Of a DNA stretch of 64,000 bases, positions 25,478-35,113 are shown piece by piece. Position 1 is the first letter of the stretch. Each line of letters begins with the position of its first letter. The translations under genes and the position numbers were made by a program. Source of the stretch: Paenibacillus sp. MMS20-IR301 (lineage in GTDB: Bacteria > Bacillota > Bacilli > Paenibacillales > Paenibacillaceae); assembly GCF_032302195.1 (NCBI RefSeq), contig NZ_CP135275.1, positions 1,426,001-1,490,000 on the forward strand. Direction: 5' to 3'. A model generated the notes under the pieces. It saw nothing but the letters and a program-made list of their open reading frames with translations. It did no database searches and was not told the origin of the DNA.

Positions 25478-26416
25478 ATGGCTACATCCATCGTTAAAGC
25501 AGACCAGCCGCTTCTGGCCGGCGGGAAGCTGCACAAGAAAAAGAAAAAATGGCAGTCTTACGCGCTGCTGTTCATACTGCCGTCATTCCTTTTATACACA
25601 TTATTTGTTATCGTGCCTACAGCAGGCAGCGTTTACTTAAGTTTTACGTCCTGGGACGGAATCAGCAGCGATGTCCGTTATATCGGCTTCGCCAACTTCG
25701 TGGAGATCTTCCAGAGTCCGCGGGTGCAGAATGCATTGAAAAATACAATGGTAATGACCATTACGCTCGTCGTGCTTGAGAATATCGCAGCGATTGCCAT
25801 GGCCTTAATGGTCGACAAGGTACGCTGGTTCCGCAATCTGTTCAGAAGCATCTTTTATTTCCCGACTCTGCTCAGCGGCATCGTGATGGGCTTTGTCTGG
25901 GCGATGATCCTCAATTACAACTTCGGTGTGTTTAATCAGATCCTCAGCGCCATTGGTTTAGGCGACTATATCGTGGACTGGCTGGGCAATCCGAAATACG
26001 CCATGCTGTCGATTATTTTGTCAACGGTCTGGAAGGGTGCGGGCTATTATATGATTATCTATCTGGCCGGACTGCAGGGTATCCCGCAGGAGCTTAATGA
26101 AGCAGCCAGTATTGACGGGGCAGGCGGCTGGAAGCAATTCCGGCACATTACCTTCCCGCTGCTGGCAGGCTCGATGACGGTGTGCATGGTGCTCTCCATG
26201 ATCAGCGCACTGAAGATCTTTGACCAGATTGCCGTAATGACCGACGGCGGCCCGGGCTTTGAGACGGAGACATTAACTTATATTATCTATAAAGTAGGCT
26301 TCGGTGAGCTGAGACAAGGCTTCGGCACAGCGCTGGCGATGGTTCTGTTCCTGATCATTCTGATTATTACAGTGATCCAGGTCAAATTCCTGCAGAAACG
26401 CGAGGTGCAGCTCTAA
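25478..26416 (+). CDS. CUT1 sugar ABC transporter permease (MalF/LacF type)
   Basis: 312 residues with six membrane helices after a basic N-terminus (KLHKKKKKWQSY). The EAA loop reads EAASIDGAGGWKQFRHITFPLL-like (about residues 207-228), the contact site for the ATPase. GGGAGGGAGAGGAA precedes the ATG. It follows the second binding-protein gene and is separated from the next permease by one base. No ATPase gene is present; CUT1 systems of Bacillales commonly share an MsmX/MsmK ATPase encoded elsewhere. Confidence 0.95.
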   Translation: MATSIVKADQPLLAGGKLHKKKKKWQSYALLFILPSFLLYTLFVIVPTAGSVYLSFTSWDGISSDVRYIGFANFVEIFQSPRVQNALKNTMVMTITLVVLENIAAIAMALMVDKVRWFRNLFRSIFYFPTLLSGIVMGFVWAMILNYNFGVFNQILSAIGLGDYIVDWLGNPKYAMLSIILSTVWKGAGYYMIIYLAGLQGIPQELNEAASIDGAGGWKQFRHITFPLLAGSMTVCMVLSMISALKIFDQIAVMTDGGPGFETETLTYIIYKVGFGELRQGFGTALAMVLFLIILIITVIQVKFLQKREVQL

Positions 26417-26417
26417 G

Positions 26418-27254
26418 ATGAAGTTACAGACGAAGCGGAGATTGGCTGAAATTGCCCTGTTTGTCATTACAGTCCTGGTAGCTGTAGTTTTTTTCTTCCC
26501 GATCTTCTTTAATTTAATGTCCGCGTTCAAAAGCAATGCCGAGATTATGCGCGATGCGATTGCTTTTCCGAAGTCGCTGTACTTGGAAAGCTTCAAATAT
26601 CTGCTCACGGAAACCGAGTTTCCCCGGGCGATTCTCAACAGCCTGATTCTGACCGTGGTGGCGATTGTCGCCCAGGTGCTGATCATCCCGATGGCCGGTT
26701 ATGCAATTGAACGCCGGAATACCCGCTGGACGCGGCTGGTCTTCCTGTACTTCCTGGCCGGAATGATGATTCCGTTCCAGGCGTACATGATCCCGCTGTT
26801 CAAAGAGCTGCGGATGCTTGGTCTCTACGGCAGTCTGGCCGGACCGATTATGATCTATGTGGCCGGTGCGGTCGGCTTCGGCTGCCTGCTCTATACCAGC
26901 TTCGTGAAGGGAATTCCACAGGAGATTGAAGAGGCGGCTGAGATTGACGGCTGCTCGCGCTACGGAATTTTCTGGCGGATCGTGTTCCCGCTGCTCGGGC
27001 CGGTTACCGCCAGCATGGTGGTGCTGAACGGGCTGGGGATCTGGAATGACTTCCTGATGCCGATGCTGGTGCTGCCTTCAGGCCAGGCGAAGACGATGGT
27101 CGTGGAAATTTACCGCTATATCGGGGAATTCTCCTCGCGCTGGGATATGATTTTTGCCGGAACCGCCATGTCGGTTGTACCGGTGCTGATCGTATTCATC
27201 TTCCTGCAAAAGTATTTCGTCAAGGGCATCGCCTCGGGGGCGACCAAAGGGTAA
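26418..27254 (+). CDS. CUT1 sugar ABC transporter permease (MalG/LacG type)
   Basis: 278 residues with six predicted membrane helices. The EAA loop has EEAAEIDGCSRYGIFWRI (about residue 170-188). The first helix (LFVITVLVAVVFFFPIFFNL) and the late NDFLMPMLVL segment are standard for this family. It is the second permease of the oligosaccharide importer and last gene of the unit, followed by a strong terminator. Confidence 0.95.
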   Translation: MKLQTKRRLAEIALFVITVLVAVVFFFPIFFNLMSAFKSNAEIMRDAIAFPKSLYLESFKYLLTETEFPRAILNSLILTVVAIVAQVLIIPMAGYAIERRNTRWTRLVFLYFLAGMMIPFQAYMIPLFKELRMLGLYGSLAGPIMIYVAGAVGFGCLLYTSFVKGIPQEIEEAAEIDGCSRYGIFWRIVFPLLGPVTASMVVLNGLGIWNDFLMPMLVLPSGQAKTMVVEIYRYIGEFSSRWDMIFAGTAMSVVPVLIVFIFLQKYFVKGIASGATKG

Positions 27255-27280
27255 GCCGCATTTGATCTTGTGCAATAAAC

Positions 27281-27317
27281 AAAACTCCGTGCCATGAGAA
27301 TGGTTTGCGGAGTTTTT
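27281..27317 (+). terminator. terminator of the sugar transporter operon
   Basis: AAAACTCCG with inner CCAT pairs with ATGG and CGGAGTTTTT; a five-T tract follows. A second small hairpin (CCGAA/TTCGG then TTTTT) is near 27349-27369. Confidence 0.88.
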
Positions 27318-27446
27318 ATTTGCGGTTAGGGAAGCGATTACCCTCGCTGGAGCCGAATGTATTCGGTTTTTCATATACAAATGGCGCGCTTGATTGAAAA
27401 AAGCTGTATTGTGTCTCCAAGCCCATCCAAACATTAATCCCAGCGC

Positions 27447-27800
27447 TTATACCAGCGGCATACGGTCTGCAGGGTTTAAGCTGTCACTCTCAATTATAAT
27501 CGCAGTTAATCCGGTATCTGTCCGGGTTTCATGCCATTCTCCTAATTCCCAATAGACAGCTTGGCCAGCATGAACAGCCGTGAATGCAGCTTCCTCACCC
27601 CGGACATAACCTTCGCCCTGCACAATCAGCAGCAGCTGCGGACAAGCCGCCTGATGATAGCCGATCATTCCTTGCTGCCCGAGATATACACAGCCGATAT
27701 GAGCCTCTGCTCCGGTCCGGACGATCCGCGACATAATGAAATCGGAGTCAAAAGCGGAGATGGATTTCCCCGACTCCTGGCTAAAGCTATATATCTTCAT
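27447..27800 (-). CDS. small cupin-domain protein
   Basis: 117 residues forming a single cupin barrel. PQLLLIVQGEGYVRGEE and GQAVYWELGEWHETRTDTG correspond to the two cupin motifs, but motif 1 lacks the full HxH metal ligands. Such proteins may bind a sugar or metabolite; the function is unknown. On the minus strand AAAGGTGG lies five bases before the ATG at 27800, and a GTG at 27809 overlaps that site. It follows the AraC gene by 36 bases on the same strand and is probably co-transcribed with it. Confidence 0.8.
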   Translation of the reverse strand: MKIYSFSQESGKSISAFDSDFIMSRIVRTGAEAHIGCVYLGQQGMIGYHQAACPQLLLIVQGEGYVRGEEAAFTAVHAGQAVYWELGEWHETRTDTGLTAIIIESDSLNPADRMPLV

Positions 27801-27836
27801 ATGAACCACCTTTATAAGTATAAGATAAAAGCCAAA

Positions 27837-28766
27837 CTACTCCTTCACCGGCTCTGACTCGGCCGTAAGCTGGCGGTAGCCCATCGGAGGCAGGCCGGTC
27901 CAGCGCTTGAATTGTTTGCTGAAATGGGAGACATCGCGGTAGCCCAGCCGGTGGGCAATGCGTTCGACGGACAGGCTGTTATCCAGCAGCAGCAGCTTGG
28001 CGTGGCGGATAATCAGGTCGGAGAGATACTGCCGCGGCGGCAGCCCGTAGATTTGCCGGAACGCGCGGTTGCAGTGGTTCGGGCTGTAGCCGAGCTTGGC
28101 GGCAATATCCTCAATACTTCCGGCCCGGCTGCCGGTGGCCGCTGCGGTGAAGACGGATTCCTGCAGCAGTCCCTCGATCGCATTCGCCAGTGCAACGGTG
28201 TTCTCGGTAACCCCCGGCACCGTACTTCGTACGGGCGAGGGCAAGGCGGCCAGCACCCAGCCGCTGAGCGCGGTGAACAGCTGCAGTGAAGCGTTAAGCA
28301 TAACCAGCCGGCTGCGCTGGGCATCGCTGGTACCGGACAGAATCGTGGAGCTGATTACAGCATCCAGCGAGGCGCGGATGGCCCGCAGCTCGGGGGTATC
28401 ACCGCTCATGCTGACGGTATCCACGGTCATCAGGGTACGCCGCAGAATCAGATCATCGATGTCAAAATGCAGGCAATAATAAGTCATGTCCTCACCGGAA
28501 CCCGTTCCCAGGCTGGAGTGGGACACCCCCGGACGGATGAACAGAATATCACCGCTCTGCTGGTGGTAAGTCTGTCCGCCGATGATCATCTGCTGCGAGC
28601 CCTGCAGCACAACATTAATTTCGAACATGGGATGAGTATGTACAGGGTAATGCCAGTCCTTGTCGACCTTCCGCCAGTGGGCGGCAAAGATATGAAAGGC
28701 AACCTGAAGATCCGGTGACATCCGTCCATCCAGGGAATGTAGTATGCCGGGTTCGTATGCGTTCAT
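27837..28766 (-). CDS. AraC-family transcriptional regulator
   Basis: 309 residues. The N-terminal cupin sensing domain includes PVHTHPMFEINVVLQGS and DILFIRPGVSH. The C-terminal AraC domain has IAAKLGYSPNHCNRAFRQ and VERIAHRLGYRDVSHFSKQFKRW. It is divergent from the GH52 beta-xylosidase across a 182-base interval, so regulation of xylosidase expression is the likely task (inference). The cupin gene follows it. Confidence 0.9.
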   Translation of the reverse strand: MNAYEPGILHSLDGRMSPDLQVAFHIFAAHWRKVDKDWHYPVHTHPMFEINVVLQGSQQMIIGGQTYHQQSGDILFIRPGVSHSSLGTGSGEDMTYYCLHFDIDDLILRRTLMTVDTVSMSGDTPELRAIRASLDAVISSTILSGTSDAQRSRLVMLNASLQLFTALSGWVLAALPSPVRSTVPGVTENTVALANAIEGLLQESVFTAAATGSRAGSIEDIAAKLGYSPNHCNRAFRQIYGLPPRQYLSDLIIRHAKLLLLDNSLSVERIAHRLGYRDVSHFSKQFKRWTGLPPMGYRQLTAESEPVKE

Positions 28767-28948
28767 TGTCTACCTCTTTTTCGCTAATAGATGGTTCTAT
28801 TATAGCATAGGGAAGGGCAAGCGATTGATTTGTCCAAATAATAGGCGGCTTTGCGCCTGTTCCGTAAGCACCGGTCCCGTTAACATAGAGCTTGAACCCG
28901 GTACTGCCGGGATACAGCGGGAAAAGGGAAAAGGAGTGCATTCACGTT

Positions 28949-31057
28949 ATGCCGACAAATCAATTCTACAATGCCCATCATTCACCGATCGGAGCGTTTG
29001 CAAGCTTCACCCTGGGCTTCAAGGGAGCCTCAGGCGGCTTTGACCTGGAGGCGGGCCGGCCGCCGAGACAAAATATATATATCGGACTTCAGCGCAAGGA
29101 TGGTAAAGGGTTCAACACACTGCCGTTCCATGAACTGGCTCAGGATGACGAGAGCAAACGCTATGATATCGAGAATCCCGACCACAATCCGAATAAGCCG
29201 CAGCTGCTCTACCCTTTCGCGGATGAGGAGATTACCCGGGATTTCCGCCTTGCTACGGACAGCTGGCAGGCTGGTGAGTTAACCTTCCGGATTCTTTCGC
29301 CGGTGCGCCCGGTACCTGATCCGGAGACGGCAACCGAAGCGGAGCTGAAGGAGGTGCTGCTGCCGGCGGTACTGGTCGAGCTTGAAGTAGATAATACTGC
29401 GGGTGATTCGGTCCGGAGGGCATTCTTCGGCTTCCAGGGCAATGATCCGTATTCTGCTATGAGAAGAATCGACAGCAATGCGGAGCTGGCAGGTGTGGGC
29501 CAGGGCCGGTTCCTGGCGATTGCTGCTGAGCAGGGTACGGCGAAGCCGGCTATGCACTTCAGTATGGAGGATATCCTGTCAGCAGAGCTGGAAGAGAACT
29601 GGACCTTTGGCCTTGGCCGGGTAGGGGCCCTTATTATGGATGTGCCTGCCGGAGAGCGGAAGACCTACCGGTTCGCAGTCTGCTTCCACCGTGCGGGTTA
29701 TGTTACCTCGGGAATGGATGCCGCATATTATTACAACCGCTACTATAGCAATGTTGAGGCGGTTGCCGAATATGCGCTTGCCCAGTTTGATGAATTGAAG
29801 ACGCAGGCCGAACAGGCGGACCAAATGCTGGAAGGTACCGGATTAAGCACAGACCAGACCTTCATGCTGGCTCATGCCATCCGCAGTTACTATGGTTCAA
29901 CAGAGCTGCTGGATCATAAAGGCAAGCCGTTCTGGATTGTAAACGAAGGGGAATACCGGATGATGAATACGTTCGATCTGACGGTAGATCAGCTGTTCTA
30001 TGAGCTGCGGATGAACCCTTGGACCGTGCGCAATGAGCTGGATATGTTTGTTGACCGGTTCAGCTACACGGATACGGTGCGGTTCCCGGGTGATTCAACC
30101 GAATATCCGGGCGGGCTCAGCTTCACTCATGATATGGGAGTGGCGAATGCCGTGTCGCGTCCCGGGTACTCCTCCTATGAGGTATACGGCATTGACGGCT
30201 GCTTCTCGCATATGACCCATGAACAGCTGGTGAACTGGATTCTCAGTGCGGCAGTTTATCTGGAGCATACCGGAGACCAGAGCTGGATGGAGCGCAATCT
30301 CACTGTTCTGGAGAGCTGTCTGCAGAGCATGCTGAACCGCGACCATCCGGACCCGGCGAAGCGCAACGGCGTAATGGCGCTTGACAGCTCGCGGACTATG
30401 GGCGGGGCGGAGATCACAACGTATGACAGTCTGGATGTATCCCTGGGCCAGGCACGGAACAATATTTATCTGGCGGGCAAATGCTGGGCTGCATATCTGG
30501 CTATGGAAAAAATCTTCAAGGATAACGGTAATCTGCAGCTGTCGCAGACAGCGGGCCTTCAGGCTGAGCGCTGTGCCGCAACGATTGTGGGCAGTGTTAC
30601 TGAGGATGGCTATATCCCGGCAGTCATTGCTGAAGGCAATGACTCCAAGATCATTCCGGCCATTGAAGGCCTGGTCTTCCCTTACTTTACCGGCTGCAAG
30701 GAAGCTCTGGAGCCGGGAGGCCGGTTCGCGGAATATCTCGCAGCGCTGGACCGGCATCTCGGAGCGGTGCTGGTTGAAGGAGTCTGCCTGTTCCAGGACG
30801 GCGGCTGGAAGATTTCTTCCACCAGCAACAACAGCTGGCTGAGCAAAATATATCTCTGCCAGTTCATCGCCAGACAAATTCTGGGGCTGGAATGGGCAGA
30901 GGAGGGCCGTGCAGCTGATGCTGCGCATGTGTCCTGGCTCACCCATCCGCAGCTCTCGATCTGGAGCTGGAGCGACCAGATCATCTCCGGCGAAATTACC
31001 GGCAGCAAATATTATCCGCGCGGAGTGACGGCGGTGTTGTGGCTGGAGGAGAAGTAG
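28949..31057 (+). CDS. GH52 beta-xylosidase
   Basis: 702 residues, close to the ~705 of characterised GH52 enzymes, cytoplasmic. It releases xylose from short xylo-oligosaccharides with retention. The N-terminus PTNQFYNAHHSPIGAFASF and the segments VNEGEYRMMN and TYDSLDVSLGQARNN are the family's hallmarks. By position, Glu335 corresponds to the nucleophile and Asp496 to the acid/base known from the Geobacillus enzyme. AAGGAG at 28931-28936 is 12 bases before ATG 28949. The AraC gene is divergent, and the CUT1 importer with YesMN control lies just upstream. Confidence 0.97.
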   Translation: MPTNQFYNAHHSPIGAFASFTLGFKGASGGFDLEAGRPPRQNIYIGLQRKDGKGFNTLPFHELAQDDESKRYDIENPDHNPNKPQLLYPFADEEITRDFRLATDSWQAGELTFRILSPVRPVPDPETATEAELKEVLLPAVLVELEVDNTAGDSVRRAFFGFQGNDPYSAMRRIDSNAELAGVGQGRFLAIAAEQGTAKPAMHFSMEDILSAELEENWTFGLGRVGALIMDVPAGERKTYRFAVCFHRAGYVTSGMDAAYYYNRYYSNVEAVAEYALAQFDELKTQAEQADQMLEGTGLSTDQTFMLAHAIRSYYGSTELLDHKGKPFWIVNEGEYRMMNTFDLTVDQLFYELRMNPWTVRNELDMFVDRFSYTDTVRFPGDSTEYPGGLSFTHDMGVANAVSRPGYSSYEVYGIDGCFSHMTHEQLVNWILSAAVYLEHTGDQSWMERNLTVLESCLQSMLNRDHPDPAKRNGVMALDSSRTMGGAEITTYDSLDVSLGQARNNIYLAGKCWAAYLAMEKIFKDNGNLQLSQTAGLQAERCAATIVGSVTEDGYIPAVIAEGNDSKIIPAIEGLVFPYFTGCKEALEPGGRFAEYLAALDRHLGAVLVEGVCLFQDGGWKISSTSNNSWLSKIYLCQFIARQILGLEWAEEGRAADAAHVSWLTHPQLSIWSWSDQIISGEITGSKYYPRGVTAVLWLEEK

Positions 31058-31094
31058 CATCTGGAGCAGCCGGCAGCAATAAGCAGCTATAGAG

Positions 31095-32195
31095 CTAAGC
31101 GGCTGCTGCGCGTTCTTTCACTTTGTGGACAACGAGCAGAATAAGCGGCAGCACGAGTGAAACCGTGAAATCCCAGTCTACCCAGTAGGCTGGGATTTCT
31201 TTTACATAGAATATGATGTTCTTGGCAATCAGCTGCGAGAGGCCGTAGATCAGGAAGGCGACCGGAAAGATCAGCGGACGGTGGCTTTTCAGCTTTAACA
31301 ATTGGGCAGTCCCCAGGACAAAAGCATAGAAATAGAGCGCAGTTTTGAAATAAGTGGTAATGATCCAGGCTGTAGCCATAAGCGCTTCAAGCCTCTGCAG
31401 GAAATTGGCGATATTAATCTTCTGGGCCAGCACATAGGCGGCATAGAAATTATGCTCTGAGAAATAGACGCCAAGGACGGTCAGTGAAAGGAACAGAATC
31501 AGGTTCAGTCCTGCCGATCCAAAGACAAGACACAAGAAAATATCACGGTTCGTCTTGCTGTTCTTCTGCGCGAAGGGATATACCATGAAGAACACGCAAA
31601 GCTCCCCGAACGGGTAGAACACGCCGAACATCACAGCATGCAGCATGTCGGGAAGAGGTGTATTTAGTATGGGGTAGATCCGTTCCAGCTTGACCTGCGG
31701 TAATAAGAGCAGCATCAGGCAGACGAGGAAGACAGCAAACAGGGGAAAGAACACCTGAGCGGCCCGGCTGACCGTTTCAAGCCCGAGGCGCAGGCCATAG
31801 ACCAGGAGAACAATACTCATAAACCGGATAACCCCGCCGGGAGTTCCTTCATAGATCTGGGTACACATGAAATCCTCAATCTCTCTGACATAAGTAGAGG
31901 CGGCTATGATAAAAAAGAACAGATAAAATACCCCGATCACCCGGCCGATCCACTTCCCCATAATCTGCTGGCTGAGTTCAATAATCGTCTTGTTCGGATT
32001 GATATTCGCCACAGTTACCATAAGAAATACCGTTCCCAGACCCAGCGGAATACTGATCAGCGCGGCAATCCAGGCATCCTGATGGGCTGCTGTAGTCATG
32101 GCTGCGGGGTAGACGAGGGCCATATCCCCAATTAATGTGAACAGTCCGAGGATTACCAGCTGTGCTGTGCTGATCCGATCTTTTTCGATACTCAT
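31095..32195 (-). CDS. GerAB-type spore germination permease
   Basis: 366-residue membrane protein of the APC-superfamily GerAB/GerKB group (B subunit of germinant receptors), with about ten hydrophobic helices and the typical N-terminus KDRISTAQLVILGLFTLIGD. B subunits are thought to bind the germinant in the inner spore membrane. The start is ATG 32195 with GGAGGAGA five bases upstream on the minus strand; a longer frame to 32285 runs into the regulatory region. Unusually, it is divergent from the A and C subunit genes instead of lying between them. Confidence 0.92.
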   Translation of the reverse strand: MSIEKDRISTAQLVILGLFTLIGDMALVYPAAMTTAAHQDAWIAALISIPLGLGTVFLMVTVANINPNKTIIELSQQIMGKWIGRVIGVFYLFFFIIAASTYVREIEDFMCTQIYEGTPGGVIRFMSIVLLVYGLRLGLETVSRAAQVFFPLFAVFLVCLMLLLLPQVKLERIYPILNTPLPDMLHAVMFGVFYPFGELCVFFMVYPFAQKNSKTNRDIFLCLVFGSAGLNLILFLSLTVLGVYFSEHNFYAAYVLAQKINIANFLQRLEALMATAWIITTYFKTALYFYAFVLGTAQLLKLKSHRPLIFPVAFLIYGLSQLIAKNIIFYVKEIPAYWVDWDFTVSLVLPLILLVVHKVKERAAAA

Positions 32196-32370
32196 CTGTC
32201 TCCTCCATTTACAGTAACCTTTAAGGCCGAATCTTCCCGGATATTGGCTTAGTATGCCGCTGCCTTCCAGAATTATGTATTCCAAGCATAGGAGTTCTAA
32301 CCGGAATAATTATCAAATCCTGCTGCCAAACTACACCATACAGAGGATGATGTGGAAAGCGGGGGTAGCT

Positions 32371-33882
32371 ATGTTAAAGGATGCGCTTGAAGGGGAGTTG
32401 TCCCGCCGGCTTGCAGAGAATGAAGAACAGATCTACCGGCTGCTGGGCAAAAGCTCAGATCTGGTGCGGAAACAGCTCATGTTAGGGGAACATACGCAGC
32501 TTGCTATATTTTATATCGATGGGCTGGTGGATACAGGATTGCTGCATCATTCGATTCTGTATTCCCTTCAGGAGGAGCGGGCTGCGGATTTGCTGGAAGA
32601 GCTGACTCCGGATGATAAAATCGAGCTGCTGCGCAAACGCGTGCTGATGGCCAGTGACCTTACCGTTATCCGTGACTTCAGCCATTTCGTTCATGACCTG
32701 TTATCCGGCAATGTAATGCTGATGCTGGACGGGACGAATGCGGCACTGCGGATCGGGCTGCCCGGCTGGGAGGACCGTAATGTCAGTGAGCCTAATTCAC
32801 AATCGGTAGTCCGCGGACCTATGGAAGGCTTCACAGAGAACCTGCGGACCAATACAGCCCTTATCCGCCGGAAAATCAAAGACAGCCAGCTGTGGCTGGA
32901 GACGGTCCAGATTGGCCGTGTCACCCAGACCAGTGTCTCTATTATGTACTTGCGCAATATTGCAAACGAAGAGCTGGTCGGAGAGGTTAAGCGCCGGCTG
33001 AGCCGGATTGATACGGACAGCATTCTGGAGAGCGGCTATATCGAAGAGTTTATTCAAGATGCTTCGTTGACCCCGTTTCCAACCATGTACAACAGTGACC
33101 GGCCGGATACGATAGCTGCAGGGATTCTGGAGGGGAAGGTGGCAATACTGGTGGACGGAACGCCGTTTGTCCTGCTTGCGCCGACTGTATTTGTTTCCTT
33201 TTTTCAATCGGCAGAGGATTATTATCAGCGGGCAGACATCTCCACACTGCTGCGGTTTGTACGTTTTCTGGCTTTCTTCATCACCTTGTTCGCACCTTCC
33301 TTCTATGTGGCTATAACAACCTATCACCAGGAGATGATTCCGTCTAATCTGGTAATCAGTCTGGCTGCCCAGCGGGAGACGGTGCCGTTTCCGGCATTTG
33401 TCGAAGCGCTGCTTATGGAATTGACCTATGAGATTCTGCGGGAGGCCGGGGTACGGATTCCGAAGAATGTCGGTCAGGCCGTGTCCATTGTCGGAACGCT
33501 GGTGATTGGACAAGCGGCGGTTGCAGCGGGCTTTATCTCCTCTGCGATGGTTATTATTGTATCAATAACAGCCATCTCAAGCTTTGTCATTCCCGAAGCC
33601 GGGATGGCGATTGCAGCGAGAATTATGCGTTTTGCCCTGATTGCCCTGGCCGGGTTCATGGGGCTGTATGGAATTCTGTGCGGAGTATTCCTGCTGGTGC
33701 TGCATCTGGTCAGCCTGCGTTCCTTCGGTGTGCCTTATATGAGTCCGCTCGGTCCATACCGGGCAGCAGATCTTAAGGATTCCATCTTCAGATTTCCCTG
33801 GCCGCTGTTAAGAACAAGGCCGAAAGAGAACAAGACGCAGAATCTCCACCGCCAGCCGCCGCTTAAACGGAAGGAGCCTTAA
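32371..33882 (+). CDS. GerA-type spore germination protein (A subunit)
   Basis: 503 residues. A soluble N-terminal domain (~1-240) is followed by the GerA core with several membrane helices (~275-440), including the conserved PFPAFVEALLMELTYEILREAGVR and QAVSIVGTLVIGQAAV segments. A basic C-terminal tail follows. A subunits form the germinant receptor with B and C subunits in the inner spore membrane. GGGGG five bases before ATG 32371 supports this start; in-frame ATGs further upstream (32254, 32347) are less well placed. Confidence 0.93.
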   Translation: MLKDALEGELSRRLAENEEQIYRLLGKSSDLVRKQLMLGEHTQLAIFYIDGLVDTGLLHHSILYSLQEERAADLLEELTPDDKIELLRKRVLMASDLTVIRDFSHFVHDLLSGNVMLMLDGTNAALRIGLPGWEDRNVSEPNSQSVVRGPMEGFTENLRTNTALIRRKIKDSQLWLETVQIGRVTQTSVSIMYLRNIANEELVGEVKRRLSRIDTDSILESGYIEEFIQDASLTPFPTMYNSDRPDTIAAGILEGKVAILVDGTPFVLLAPTVFVSFFQSAEDYYQRADISTLLRFVRFLAFFITLFAPSFYVAITTYHQEMIPSNLVISLAAQRETVPFPAFVEALLMELTYEILREAGVRIPKNVGQAVSIVGTLVIGQAAVAAGFISSAMVIIVSITAISSFVIPEAGMAIAARIMRFALIALAGFMGLYGILCGVFLLVLHLVSLRSFGVPYMSPLGPYRAADLKDSIFRFPWPLLRTRPKENKTQNLHRQPPLKRKEP

Positions 33883-33883
33883 G

Positions 33884-35107
33884 ATGAACCGGAGATTAAC
33901 CCGGGCACTGTCGGTATGCCTGCCCTTGCTGCTGCTAACGGTGCTGCTCAGCGGGTGCTGGGAGAGGAAGGAGCTGAATGAACTGGCTTTTGTACTGGCT
34001 CTCGGGCTGGATAAGGCTGAGAGCGGCTATAAGGTGACAATGCAGGTGGTCATCCCGTCCTCCATCACTTCCCAGAGCGCCGGGGGAGCAGGTGGCGGCG
34101 GGGTTCCGGTAGTAACTTATTCATACAAGGTTCCAACGATTTACGAATCCCTCCGCAAGTTCAATTTGATCAGTTCACGGACCGCTTATTTCGGGCATAT
34201 TCGGGTACTGGTTCTAGGGGAGGAACTGGCCCGGAGCGGAATTGGAGAAACCCTGGATGTACTCAAGCGGAGCCGTGAACCGCGGATGGATTTTTACACA
34301 TTGGTAGCCAAACAGACGACAGCTGAGAGTATTCTGAAGGTTCTTACACCGCTGGACCGGCTGCCGGCCAACAAATTATTTAATGCGCTGGATAAGTCGT
34401 ACAAGATTTCAGCCAGAACGGTTGCGGTGACGCTTGACACATTGATTGAAGATATGCTCTATGAGGGGATAAACCCGGTTTTGACTGGAGTGGAGGTCAC
34501 AGGAGATGCTGCTGCCGGCGACAAGAAAAGCAATATTGAACAAACCACCCCAAGCGCCAGACTCCGGTATGAAGACGTGGCCGTATTCAGGAAGGATAAG
34601 CTGATCGGCTGGCTGGATGAGGAGGAAACCGTCGGATACAACTACATCACGGATAAAGTAACTAAAAATACAGGTCATTTCAAAGATAAAGACGGAAGCA
34701 TTGTAGTCATTGAAGGATTGCAGGCCAAAACGAAGCGGAAAGTGAAAATTATTAACGGAGAGCCGCATATTTATCTCAGGGCAGAAGCCTTCTGCAATGT
34801 GGAGGAGGTTGAGGGAGCGGATAAGCTGGATACAGAGGGCAAAATCAGATCGCTTGAAGAGGAGTCCGAGGACAGAATCGTTCAAAGGATGAAGGATGTG
34901 GTTGAGCAAGTGAACAGCCGTTATAACGTTGACATCTTTGGCTTCGGGCGCTCCATTTACCGGACCAGTCCGGGAACCTGGGCCAGGCTGCAGGAGCAGA
35001 ATAGGGAGGGGTATCTCCGGTCGCTGCCTATCCATTATGAAGCCAGCGTGACGATCAACCGGATTGGGCTGATTGATAATTCTTTTCTGGAAGACATAAA
35101 GGAGTGA
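33884..35107 (+). CDS. Ger(x)C-family spore germination lipoprotein (C subunit)
   Basis: 407 residues with a lipoprotein signal (LLSGCWERKELNELAF; Cys near 26). The CWxxxElN lipobox context is diagnostic for GerAC-type subunits. The mature part has three beta-rich domains with GLDKAESGYKVTMQVVIP near the start. Only one base separates it from the A subunit stop, and GGAAGGAG overlaps the end of that gene. It acts on the outer face of the spore inner membrane in the receptor complex. Confidence 0.94.
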   Translation: MNRRLTRALSVCLPLLLLTVLLSGCWERKELNELAFVLALGLDKAESGYKVTMQVVIPSSITSQSAGGAGGGGVPVVTYSYKVPTIYESLRKFNLISSRTAYFGHIRVLVLGEELARSGIGETLDVLKRSREPRMDFYTLVAKQTTAESILKVLTPLDRLPANKLFNALDKSYKISARTVAVTLDTLIEDMLYEGINPVLTGVEVTGDAAAGDKKSNIEQTTPSARLRYEDVAVFRKDKLIGWLDEEETVGYNYITDKVTKNTGHFKDKDGSIVVIEGLQAKTKRKVKIINGEPHIYLRAEAFCNVEEVEGADKLDTEGKIRSLEEESEDRIVQRMKDVVEQVNSRYNVDIFGFGRSIYRTSPGTWARLQEQNREGYLRSLPIHYEASVTINRIGLIDNSFLEDIKE

Positions 35108-35113
35108 ATGCGG

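Noticed and set aside
30095..31060. 321-codon minus-strand open frame opposite the GH52 gene
   Set aside because: Antisense shadow of the beta-xylosidase gene, which is intact over its whole length.
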